46,106 bases of DNA from Lachnospiraceae bacterium (GTDB taxonomy: Bacteria > Bacillota > Clostridia > Lachnospirales > Lachnospiraceae), in assembly GCA_017889125.1 (NCBI GenBank), contig JAGHER010000054.1, positions 1-46,106 on the forward strand, read 5' to 3'. This document shows, piece by piece, positions 1-7,599 of the stretch. The position numbers and the translations under genes are program-made. Every line of letters starts with the position of its first letter. The stretch's first letter is position 1. The notes beneath the pieces are model-generated. The model searched no databases, had not been told where the DNA came from, and worked only from the letters and a program-made list of their open reading frames with translations.

Positions 1-85
1 CCACTCCAAAAGTGGATGCCTCAAAAGTTGAGCTTAGTGTCCTAGCGGACACCGCCCATCCTGTTGGCCGACAGGGTGGGCTTAT
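1..85 (-). ncRNA. Stacked-hairpin segment, possibly the structured 3' region/antitoxin side of a degenerate type I toxin locus
   Basis: Consecutive inverted repeats: CCACTccaaaAGTGG, GCCTCAAaagTTGAGC, GTGTCCtagcGGACAC, GCCCATCCTGTtggccgACAGGGTGGGC. Confidence 0.35.
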
Positions 86-175
86 TTCTTCTTACGCTTA
101 TCTCTTTTATCGAGATATGTAAGAAATCATTCACCCTTATTACTATAGGTTAAATGAAAATGAGGCAAGCCACTC
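86..175 (-). pseudogene. Decayed holin-like (type I) toxin remnant; C-terminus FLTYLDKRDKRKKK* readable
   Basis: Minus-strand reading gives FLTYLDKRDKRKKK-stop, resembling the C-terminus of small holin-like toxins; an in-frame TGA lies just upstream and no intact TM-encoding ORF precedes it. Confidence 0.4.
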
Positions 176-308
176 CTGTCATGGATGTTTTCCGTGAATA
201 AATCTTATCATATCAGGAAAATATTTTCAACAAGAAAGACGATAAATCGACAAAACCGATTTCTGGCAGCGTGGTGAATGAAAACACAAAATGTATGAAA
301 AATTCTGG

Positions 309-337
309 TTGAATCCCCATACCCGGTATGCTAAAAT
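309..337 (+). promoter_or_regulatory. Sigma-A-like promoter
   Basis: TTGAAT - 17 nt - TAAAAT. Confidence 0.45.
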
Positions 338-343
338 GGTCAG

Positions 344-446
344 AGAAAATCGAAAACATAGCATCTGTCCAGGTACGGGAACACGCAGGCAGGTGTGAAA
401 AGTGTTTGGCAGACACTCTTCACAAAGATAGCATCCAAAAGACGGC
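344..446 (+). ncRNA. Candidate structured leader/small RNA upstream of the acylation cluster
   Basis: Lies between the promoter-like sequence and an intrinsic terminator; hairpin TGTGAAaAGTGT(394-405)/ACACTcTTCACA(413-424); no convincing ORF. Confidence 0.4.
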
Positions 447-486
447 AAGGTGTGAAGCGCAGAGCTTGACACCTTGTTTTTTGTTT
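446..486 (+). terminator. Intrinsic terminator
   Basis: CAAGGTGTgAAGCgcagaGCTTgACACCTTG followed by TTTTTTGTTTT. Confidence 0.75.
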
Positions 487-536
487 TCCCAAAATGGATG
501 AGGGCATCCAAATATTATACAGTTACTTAAGAGGGT

Positions 537-1679
537 ATGAAAATGAGAAAGTGTTTGAAAGTATTTGCAGTGACTGCGGCATTCAGTTTATTTGCCGCTA
601 TGCCCGGGTTTGCGGAGCAGTCCTCCAGATGGTACAGCGGTCAGGACGGGAGCTGGTATGTGCGCAGCCGGGACAATAAGGGCAATGTGGAAAACAGCTG
701 GTTTCAGGATCTGGATGACAGCTGGTATCTTTTGGCTCCAGATGGCCATATGTATGCGGGGCTGATCCATGACACATCTACGGGGCGCTATTATTATTGC
801 CAGACGGAGCATGACGGCTTTTACGGCAGGATGGCGGTCACTGATGGCGCCTATACGGTGAATGGGCGGCAGGTTTACCTGAAATTCAACCAGGAGCACG
901 ATGGGGCCTTTGGCGCAATTACTTCTGGTCTGGCGGCGCTGCAGCGCACAGGGGTAGCGACGGTGGAAATCGATGGGATTTCCAGTGAGAGCGAGGCTGC
1001 CCAGGAAAATGAGGAGGAGGTTCTCCAGGAGAGGGAAGTGTCGGAGGCGGAGATTGACGCCTTTTACAACGGCTCTGTGCTGGTTGGCGATTCGGTTATG
1101 CTGGGATTCCGGAATTACTGTATGCGGAGCAGCGATCCCTTTTTGAAATCCTTTAATTTTCTTGCATCGGGAAGCTTTTCGGTACATAATGCCCTGTGGC
1201 CGGTGAGTTCGAAAAGCGTTCATCCGATTTATCAGGGAGCGCAGCGTCCTGTGTGGGAGTCTCTGGCGCTGATGCAGGCGAAAAAGGTATTTCTTTTCTT
1301 TGGTCTGAATGATTTGAACATGGGAAATGACACCTGCGAGTGTTACCAGCAGGTGGTTGCTAATATCAAGCAGCTTTGCCCGGATGCGGAGATTCACATT
1401 ATGAGCATGACCTATACGCTGAGAGGCAAGGGCAAGGGCCGGCTGAACAATGACAATATCCGGGTGTTTAATGCACAGATGAAGGAAATCGCTGAGGCCA
1501 ATGGCTGGGGATACATTGATCTGGCTACGCCGCTTTCTGATGCCAACGGCGATTTGGCTCCGGAGTACTGCAGCGACAATTACGTGCACCAGACCTCCGC
1601 AGCATATCAGGTGTGGACCAATGTGCTGAGGCAGTATGCCAGAGACCAGTTAAAATATACCCCGGCACCGGAGGCGTAA
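537..1679 (+). CDS. Secreted SGNH/GDSL-family hydrolase with N-terminal cell-wall-binding-like repeats
   Basis: Signal peptide; W/Y/G-rich repeats (SRWYSGQDGSWYV..., DDSWYLLAPDGHMYAG); SGNH blocks VGDSVMLG, FFGLNDL, YVHQTSAAY. Confidence 0.75.
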   Translation: MKMRKCLKVFAVTAAFSLFAAMPGFAEQSSRWYSGQDGSWYVRSRDNKGNVENSWFQDLDDSWYLLAPDGHMYAGLIHDTSTGRYYYCQTEHDGFYGRMAVTDGAYTVNGRQVYLKFNQEHDGAFGAITSGLAALQRTGVATVEIDGISSESEAAQENEEEVLQEREVSEAEIDAFYNGSVLVGDSVMLGFRNYCMRSSDPFLKSFNFLASGSFSVHNALWPVSSKSVHPIYQGAQRPVWESLALMQAKKVFLFFGLNDLNMGNDTCECYQQVVANIKQLCPDAEIHIMSMTYTLRGKGKGRLNNDNIRVFNAQMKEIAEANGWGYIDLATPLSDANGDLAPEYCSDNYVHQTSAAYQVWTNVLRQYARDQLKYTPAPEA

Positions 1680-1729
1680 ACTGGAGATGCCCCATATGGG
1701 GATAAGCGATAACGAAAGAGGAGATTGAG

Positions 1730-2602
1730 ATGAAAAAGAGAACAGCAATTTGGAAGGTAAAGAAGGGCGCCGCGGTTTTGGCCATGGCGGTGATTTTAGG
1801 CGGCTGCGGCAGCCAGGGCGGAAGCGAGACAAAGCCTGCAGATGCAGTGACGGAAGCGGTAGCGGACGGGGCTGTGTCTGAGGCGGAAGATGGGGCTGAG
1901 AAGACGGAGGAAGCGCCTAAAGGAGTCTCTGCTTCTGAGACGGCAGAGGCGGATGAAAAAGAGACAAAGGAAAAGGCGGAAGCGGCAGAAAAAGACGCTG
2001 CGGAAGATACAGAAGAGAAAGAAGCGGAAGAAGACGGAGCGGCAGAAGATGGAGTGAAAGAAAACGCAGAGAATGAGGCGGAAGAACCAGCAGCCGACAC
2101 TTCTGCAGAGGGCGGCCAGGAACAAAAAGCCGGAGAGGCAGAGGAGACTGTGGATGCGGCAGAAACAGCGGCGGAAACAGCAGCAGAGACGGCGGCAGAA
2201 CCTTCTTCTGCGGCTTCTGTTACGCCAGCCTCCATCTATGCGGCTGTAGGAAATCAGGTGGCCCTTCCTTCCATGATCGAGGGAGATGACAACTTTATTT
2301 CCAATTATTACGGCATCAATCCGGCAGACCTGGATGGATATGTGTTTGCCAGCGCGGAGGATCCCACCCTGGCGGATTCGGTTATCATTATGAAGGCAAA
2401 GAGCGGGGACGGGGCAGAGCGCATTGTGGCTGCACTGAACACCGTTATTGAGCAGAAGGCTGTGGAAATGGAGAATTACCTTCCGGAGCAGTATGCCATC
2501 GTGGCGAAAAGCTCGGTAAAGACGGAAGGGGACTACATCTATCTGGTTATCTCAGCGGAGGCGGACAGCATCGAGTCCGTGATCCGGGAAAATCTGAAAT
2601 AA
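1730..2602 (+). CDS. DUF4358-like lipoprotein with long acidic linker
   Basis: Lipobox LGGCGSQ; E/A-rich low-complexity linker; C-terminal domain (LPSMIEGDDNFISNYYGI...) matches the DUF4358 pattern as remembered. Confidence 0.7.
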   Translation: MKKRTAIWKVKKGAAVLAMAVILGGCGSQGGSETKPADAVTEAVADGAVSEAEDGAEKTEEAPKGVSASETAEADEKETKEKAEAAEKDAAEDTEEKEAEEDGAAEDGVKENAENEAEEPAADTSAEGGQEQKAGEAEETVDAAETAAETAAETAAEPSSAASVTPASIYAAVGNQVALPSMIEGDDNFISNYYGINPADLDGYVFASAEDPTLADSVIIMKAKSGDGAERIVAALNTVIEQKAVEMENYLPEQYAIVAKSSVKTEGDYIYLVISAEADSIESVIRENLK

Positions 2603-2614
2603 CGGGAGGAAATC

Positions 2615-4030
2615 ATGGTTTTCAGCAGCATACCATTTTTGTTTTTCTTTCTCCCGGCAAGTTTAATCCTTTATTATGCTGCGCCCTTTAAACTGAAAAA
2701 TCATATCCTGCTCGCCTTCAGCTTAGTTTTCTATGCCTGGGGCGAGCCGGTTTACATTATCCTGATGCTTTTTGCGTCTGCGGTGGATTACACAAACGGG
2801 CGTTTCATGGATAAATTTGGGGCGGATGACCGGCGGAGAAGGATTTTTTTATGTATTTCCGTGATGATCAACCTGTCCATGCTGGGCTTTTTTAAATATG
2901 CAGATTTCCTTGTGGAGATTGTCAACGGCCTCTTTGGCAGTTCCATTAAGCCATTAGGCCTGGGGCTTCCTGTGGGCATCAGCTTTTTTACCTTCCAGAC
3001 CATGAGCTACAGCATTGATTTATATCGGAGAGAGGTGAAGGTGGAGAAAAATTATCTGACCTATCTCACCTATGTTTCCATGTTCCCCCAGCTGATTGCC
3101 GGGCCCATCGTCCGGTTTTCTACGGTCAATGAGGAGCTTCATGAGAGAACCATCGACTGGGACGGCTTTGTTTATGGAACCCTCCGGTTTATGCAGGGAT
3201 TATTTAAAAAGGTTCTCCTTGCCAACAATACGGGGGCGGTCTGGGAAGCCATCAAGGGGATGGAGACGGGCTCGGCCTCTGCAGCGACGGCCTGGCTGGG
3301 AGCGATGTGCTTTACCCTTCAGCTATACTTTGACTTCAGCGCCTACAGCGATATGGCCATCGGCATGGGGCGTATGCTGGGCTTTCATTACATGGAAAAC
3401 TTCTGCTATCCCCTGTCGGCCGTTTCGGTGACAGACTTCTGGAGAAGATGGCACATTTCCCTGTCCACCTGGTTTCGGGATTATGTGTATATTCCCCTGG
3501 GCGGGAACCGGAAGGGCGCGGCGAAGCAGCTGCGGAATATGTTTATCGTCTGGTTCCTCACCGGGCTTTGGCACGGGGCTGCATGGAATTTTATCATCTG
3601 GGGCCTGTATTACGGTGTCCTTTTGGCCTTGGAAAAATTCGTCTGGGGCGAAAGGCTTTCCCGGCTGCCTTCCTTCCTGCGCCACCTGTATGCGGTGGTG
3701 ATCGTGGTGTTCGGCTTTGTCATCTTCGTCTTTGACGATATGGGACAGCTGGGGGCATATATTTCGTCCATGTTTGGAATGGCGGGAAATGGGCTGTTTG
3801 GAGAAGAATTTTTATGGTACGCTGCCAACAACGGGCTTCTCCTGGCGGTGGCCATCGTCCTGGCCTTCCCCTTTTATCCTTTTGTGAAAGAGAAGCTTAA
3901 AAAGGTGGGGAAGCGGGGGCAGAGTCTTCTGGCCCTGGGGTCTATGGCGGGCTATGTGGGCCTTCTTTTGCTGACCACCGCTTACCTGGTAAACGATACC
4001 TATAATCCGTTTCTGTATTTCCGTTTTTAG
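2615..4030 (+). CDS. MBOAT family O-acyltransferase (AlgI-like)
   Basis: Multi-TM protein; MBOAT signatures FDFSAYSDMAIGMGRMLGF, DFWRRWHISLSTWFRDYVYIPLGG, GLWHGAAWNFIIWG. Confidence 0.93.
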   Translation: MVFSSIPFLFFFLPASLILYYAAPFKLKNHILLAFSLVFYAWGEPVYIILMLFASAVDYTNGRFMDKFGADDRRRRIFLCISVMINLSMLGFFKYADFLVEIVNGLFGSSIKPLGLGLPVGISFFTFQTMSYSIDLYRREVKVEKNYLTYLTYVSMFPQLIAGPIVRFSTVNEELHERTIDWDGFVYGTLRFMQGLFKKVLLANNTGAVWEAIKGMETGSASAATAWLGAMCFTLQLYFDFSAYSDMAIGMGRMLGFHYMENFCYPLSAVSVTDFWRRWHISLSTWFRDYVYIPLGGNRKGAAKQLRNMFIVWFLTGLWHGAAWNFIIWGLYYGVLLALEKFVWGERLSRLPSFLRHLYAVVIVVFGFVIFVFDDMGQLGAYISSMFGMAGNGLFGEEFLWYAANNGLLLAVAIVLAFPFYPFVKEKLKKVGKRGQSLLALGSMAGYVGLLLLTTAYLVNDTYNPFLYFRF

Positions 4031-4044
4031 GAGGGCGTTCAGAC

Positions 4045-5181
4045 ATGAAGGAAAACAACAATAAAATCCAGTCGGCCACGGCGGTGATCCTGGCTGTTTT
4101 CGTTCTCGCTTTTTCCTGCGCCTTTTTCCTGATGGAGAAAAAGGAATTTTCGGAGAGTGAAAACCGGTATCTTTCCGCATTTCCGGAATTTTCCGCGGAA
4201 ACCCTGAAAAACGGGGATTTTATGGAGGGTGTGCAGACTTATCTGGCGGATCATTTTCCATGCAGAGATATGTTTATGGGGATTAAGGCAGAGGCGGAGA
4301 TCGCCGCAGGAAAGCGGGAGATCAATGGCATTTACATTGCCGATGACGGGTATTTGATCGAGGCCTACAAGGCGCCGAAAAACACGGAAAAGATCGTGGG
4401 AAATTTCCAGAAATTTTACGAGGCAGTGAAGGATGAGGATGTATCCGTTTCTCTTCTGCTGGTGCCTACCGCTTCGGTGATCTATGCAGAAAAGCTGCCG
4501 TCTTTTGCCCAGGAACCGGATCAGATGGGAGAGCGGGAGGCCATCTATGCGCGCTCCGGCCTGCCAAAGATCGACTGCTATGGGGCGCTTATGGACAAGA
4601 AGGATGAGATGCAGCTGTATTACCGCACCGACCATCACTGGACCAGCTACGGCGCGTATGCGGCCTATACGGCGTACTGTGAGCAGACGGGGATCGAGCC
4701 GGTGATGCTGGAGGATTTAGTCGCCAAGGAGGTGTCCGCGGATTTTCGAGGGACTATTTATTCCAAGTTAAATGACGGAAGGATGGGGAAGGATACCATC
4801 ACGGTCTTTGAAAATCCGGAAAATCAGCTGACGGTTTTTTATACGGACACGAAAGAAACCACGGATTCCCTTTATAATTTTGCGTATCTGGAGAAGAAGG
4901 ACAAATATTCCTTATTTTTGGACAATCTTCATTCCCTGATTGAGATTACCAATGAAACGGCGGATTCGGAGAGGGAGCTGGTGCTGATTAAGGACAGCTA
5001 TGCCAATTCCATGGTTCCCTTTTTGGTGAATCATTTTAAGAAGATTTATGTGTTTGATACGAGGTATTATAAGCAGGGGCCAAGTTCGTTTGTTAAGGAG
5101 CATCCGGAGGTTACCGATGTGCTGATTTTGTATAATATGAATACCATTGATACGGATTTGGGGATTGGGGGGATTTACTAG
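4045..5181 (+). CDS. DHHW-family (AlgX/AlgJ-like) protein
   Basis: N-terminal TM; SENRYLSAFPEFS; YYRTDHHWTSYGAYAAY motif; follows MBOAT. Confidence 0.85.
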   Translation: MKENNNKIQSATAVILAVFVLAFSCAFFLMEKKEFSESENRYLSAFPEFSAETLKNGDFMEGVQTYLADHFPCRDMFMGIKAEAEIAAGKREINGIYIADDGYLIEAYKAPKNTEKIVGNFQKFYEAVKDEDVSVSLLLVPTASVIYAEKLPSFAQEPDQMGEREAIYARSGLPKIDCYGALMDKKDEMQLYYRTDHHWTSYGAYAAYTAYCEQTGIEPVMLEDLVAKEVSADFRGTIYSKLNDGRMGKDTITVFENPENQLTVFYTDTKETTDSLYNFAYLEKKDKYSLFLDNLHSLIEITNETADSERELVLIKDSYANSMVPFLVNHFKKIYVFDTRYYKQGPSSFVKEHPEVTDVLILYNMNTIDTDLGIGGIY

Positions 5182-5185
5182 AATC

Positions 5186-5602
5186 ATGTACACATTTAAA
5201 GATTTTGTAGAGATCGTTGCAAAGCTTCGTTCAGAAAATGGCTGTCCGTGGGACAGAGCGCAGACCTTCGAGTCGCTGAAAAAATGTCTGGCGGACGAAA
5301 CCGAGGAGGTATTTCAGGCGATCGACAATAAGGACATGGAAAATCTGTGCGAGGAGCTGGGGGATGTGCTTCTGCAGGTGGTGATGAACAGCCAGATCGC
5401 GGCGGAGCTGGGGGAATTTACCATTGACGATGTGATTGACGGCGTCAGCCGCAAGATGGTGCGGCGTCATCCTCATGTTTTTGGGGACGCAAAAGTGACC
5501 AATGCGGAGGAAGGATTGGCCCTCTGGAATGCCATCAAGAAAGAGGAAAAAGCCGCGAAAAATCAAGGAAAAAAAGACCTGGGAAAAGAGGGCGGAAAAT
5601 AG
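5186..5602 (+). CDS. mazG: MazG nucleotide pyrophosphohydrolase domain protein
   Basis: LRSENGCPWDRAQTFESLKKCLADETEEVFQAI...EELGDVLLQVVMNSQIA; ATG at 5186. Confidence 0.9.
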   Translation: MYTFKDFVEIVAKLRSENGCPWDRAQTFESLKKCLADETEEVFQAIDNKDMENLCEELGDVLLQVVMNSQIAAELGEFTIDDVIDGVSRKMVRRHPHVFGDAKVTNAEEGLALWNAIKKEEKAAKNQGKKDLGKEGGK

Positions 5603-5611
5603 CGAAAATCC

Positions 5612-5640
5612 TTGACAAAAGGCATAGAAACGGATATAAA
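5612..5640 (+). promoter_or_regulatory. Sigma-A-like promoter for the HU gene
   Basis: TTGACA - 17 nt - TATAAA. Confidence 0.7.
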
Positions 5641-5766
5641 TGATAGGGTACACATTTTAGCGCGCGAGGGAAGGTCGAGGCTTTCAGTTATGCGAGCAGC
5701 GGGCCGGGAAGGATAAGTTTTCGAACCGGCATAGGCTCCCCCCGCAGACGAATCAGGAGGAATACG

Positions 5767-6042
5767 ATGAACAAAACCGAATTAATCGCAGCAATCGCTG
5801 AGAAAGCAGAAATTTCCAGAAAAGATGCAGAGAAGGCGCTGAAGGCATTTACCGATGTAGTAGCAGATGAGCTGGTTAAGGGCGAGAAGGTACAGCTGGT
5901 TGGCTTCGGTACTTTCGAGGTTTCCGAGAGAGGCGAGAGAGAGGGCAGAAATCCCAAGAGCGGCGAGCCTATGGTAATCGCAGCTTCCAAGAGCCCCAAG
6001 TTCAAAGCAGGCAAGGCATTAAAGGATCTGGTGAACGCATAA
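5767..6042 (+). CDS. hup: HU family DNA-binding protein
   Basis: MNKTELIAAIAEKAEISRKDAEKALKAFTDVV...GFGTFEV...RNPKSGEPM. Confidence 0.96.
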   Translation: MNKTELIAAIAEKAEISRKDAEKALKAFTDVVADELVKGEKVQLVGFGTFEVSERGEREGRNPKSGEPMVIAASKSPKFKAGKALKDLVNA

Positions 6043-6045
6043 ACG

Positions 6046-6285
6046 ATGAGACTGGACAAGTTTCTTAAGGTTTCCCGGCTGATTAAGCGGCGGACGGTGG
6101 CCAATGAGGCCTGCGACGCCGGCCGGGTGCTGGTGAATGATAAACCGGCGAAGGCCTCCCTGAATGTAAAAGAGGGAGATATTATCGAAATCCAGTTCGG
6201 CGCCAAGGCTGTGAAGGTGAAGGTGCTGGACGTACAGGAGACGGTGAAGAAGGACGAGGCCAAGGAGCTGTATGAGTATCTTTAA
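6046..6285 (+). CDS. RNA-binding S4 domain protein (RqcP/YabO-like)
   Basis: MRLDKFLKVSRLIKRRTVANEACDAGRVLVND; position next to yabP. Confidence 0.9.
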   Translation: MRLDKFLKVSRLIKRRTVANEACDAGRVLVNDKPAKASLNVKEGDIIEIQFGAKAVKVKVLDVQETVKKDEAKELYEYL

Positions 6286-6397
6286 GGAAAGGCGGATTAA
6301 CGCATTTTCCTGATAAGAGAAATTCGGACTGGCAGTCATATTTGCGCAAACCTCTTAATATACTGAACAACAGGTCAGTGTGTTAGGAGGTTTTTTG

Positions 6398-6682
6398 ATG
6401 GAAGAAAAGATCGGCGGGCGTCCTCACCGGGTGATGATGGAGGACCGGGGAAAAATCAGCATAACGGGGATCGCAGATGTGGTTTCCTTCGATGAGAATC
6501 AGGTGGTTTTGGACACGGACAAGGGCCTGCTGACCATAAAAGGGCGGGATTTGTGCGTCAGCAGACTGACCCTGGACAAGGGGGAAATCGATATCGACGG
6601 ACAGGCAGAAAGCCTGGTGTACAGCTCCAATGAAGCCTTCCGAAAGAGCGGCGAGTCCTTTCTGGCAAGGCTCTTTAAGTAG
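6398..6682 (+). CDS. yabP: Sporulation protein YabP
   Basis: HRVMMEDRGKISITGIADVVSFDENQVVLDTDKGLLTIKGRDL; SD AGGAGG; ATG at 6398. Confidence 0.9.
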   Translation: MEEKIGGRPHRVMMEDRGKISITGIADVVSFDENQVVLDTDKGLLTIKGRDLCVSRLTLDKGEIDIDGQAESLVYSSNEAFRKSGESFLARLFK

Positions 6683-6690
6683 GCCGGCCT

Positions 6691-7245
6691 ATGGGGGCGG
6701 TCAGCGGGGAGATTTACGGGCAGGCAAGGCTTCTTTTATCGTCTCTGGCCCTGGGGATTTGGCTGATGATCTGCTATGATCTGCTGCGGATTTTCCGGAT
6801 TTTGCTGGCTCAGAAGGCCTGGCTGGTAAGCCTGGAGGATTTCTTTTACTGGATCTATGTGAGCCTTTCGGTTTTTGCCCTTTTGTACCGGCTCAATGAC
6901 GGAATATTCCGGGCCTGGGCGGTGGGCTGCGTGTTTCTGGGAATGGTTTTTTATGACCGGCTGGTCAGCAGAAATGTGATGAAAGCCTTGCAAAAAGCGG
7001 TGGATGGTATTAAAATAAACTATTATAACCGGCGGCAGAAGCGGAAAGAGCTTCGCAGTAAGACAGACAGTAAAAGTGGTGGTGCAGATGAAGGCCAAAA
7101 AGAGGCAGTCCCGGATGTACAGGCGGGACAAATGGGAGAACCGGATGGCATTAATCGGAATCACAGCGGTGGTGCTGAGCCTGGCTGTGGTGGTGAACCT
7201 GAAGGGTGCATCCCTGAGAGCAAAGGATCTGGAATACCAGATTAA
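6691..7245 (+). CDS. yabQ: Spore cortex biosynthesis protein YabQ
   Basis: Multi-TM YabQ-like N-terminus (LGIWLMICYDLLRIFR...WLVSLEDFFYWIY); located between yabP and divIC; C-terminal tail overlaps the next gene. Confidence 0.85.
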   Translation: MGAVSGEIYGQARLLLSSLALGIWLMICYDLLRIFRILLAQKAWLVSLEDFFYWIYVSLSVFALLYRLNDGIFRAWAVGCVFLGMVFYDRLVSRNVMKALQKAVDGIKINYYNRRQKRKELRSKTDSKSGGADEGQKEAVPDVQAGQMGEPDGINRNHSGGAEPGCGGEPEGCIPESKGSGIPD

Positions 7246-7414
7246 GGAACAGAATCTTGAGGCCCAGAAGGCAGAAGAGGAGCAGAGGACGGCAGAGCTT
7301 GAAGAGCGGAAGATCTACGTCCAGACGAAGCAATATATTGAGGAAGTGGCCAAGGAAAAGCTGGGACTGGTGATGCCGGACGAAATCCTGCTGAAGCCTT
7401 CCGATGGTCAGTAG
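7088..7414 (+). CDS. divIC: Septum formation initiator family protein (DivIC/FtsL-like)
   Basis: Single TM followed by coiled coil and YIEEVAKEKLGLVMPDEILLKP. Confidence 0.85.
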   Translation: MKAKKRQSRMYRRDKWENRMALIGITAVVLSLAVVVNLKGASLRAKDLEYQIKEQNLEAQKAEEEQRTAELEERKIYVQTKQYIEEVAKEKLGLVMPDEILLKPSDGQ

Positions 7415-7500
7415 TGAAGTTCTCTGGCGGCAGCCAGTGAAGCTTTTTGGCGGCAGGCAGTGAAGTCTTTTGGCAGCTGGTGATGAAGCTTTTCGTTGTC
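7406..7500 (+). repeat. Degenerate tandem repeat, period about 23 nt
   Basis: GGTCAGTAGTGAAGTTCTCTGGCGGCA / GCCAGTGAAGCTTTTTGGCGGCA / GGCAGTGAAGTCTTTTGGCAGCT / GGTGATGAAGCTTTTCGTTGTC. Confidence 0.7.
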
Positions 7501-7530
7501 GGTAAGGAATTCTTCCCGTGGTCAGTAATG

Positions 7531-7597
7531 AATTCCCTCCCGTCCGCATATAATCTTTTTGAGTATCCGAAAGATGATATGCGAATGGGAGGGATTT
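7531..7597 (+). promoter_or_regulatory. Long imperfect hairpin overlapping the spoIIE ribosome-binding site
   Basis: AATTCCCTCCCGTCCGCATATAATCTTTT pairs with AAAAGATGATATGCGAATGGGAGGGATTT-type right arm with few mismatches; loop about 7560-7568. Confidence 0.75.
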
Positions 7598-7599
7598 TT

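Noticed and set aside
213-511. Minus-strand ORFs of 67 and 94 aa near the left edge
   Set aside because: No domain, and they overlap the hairpin/terminator region better explained as non-coding RNA.
588-1589. 333-aa minus-strand ORF opposite the SGNH hydrolase
   Set aside because: Antisense of a well-supported gene; composition atypical (H/R/I/L rich) and no recognisable domain.
1525-2235. 236-aa Ser/Ala-rich minus-strand ORF
   Set aside because: Mirror of the E/A-rich low-complexity linker; no domain or start context.
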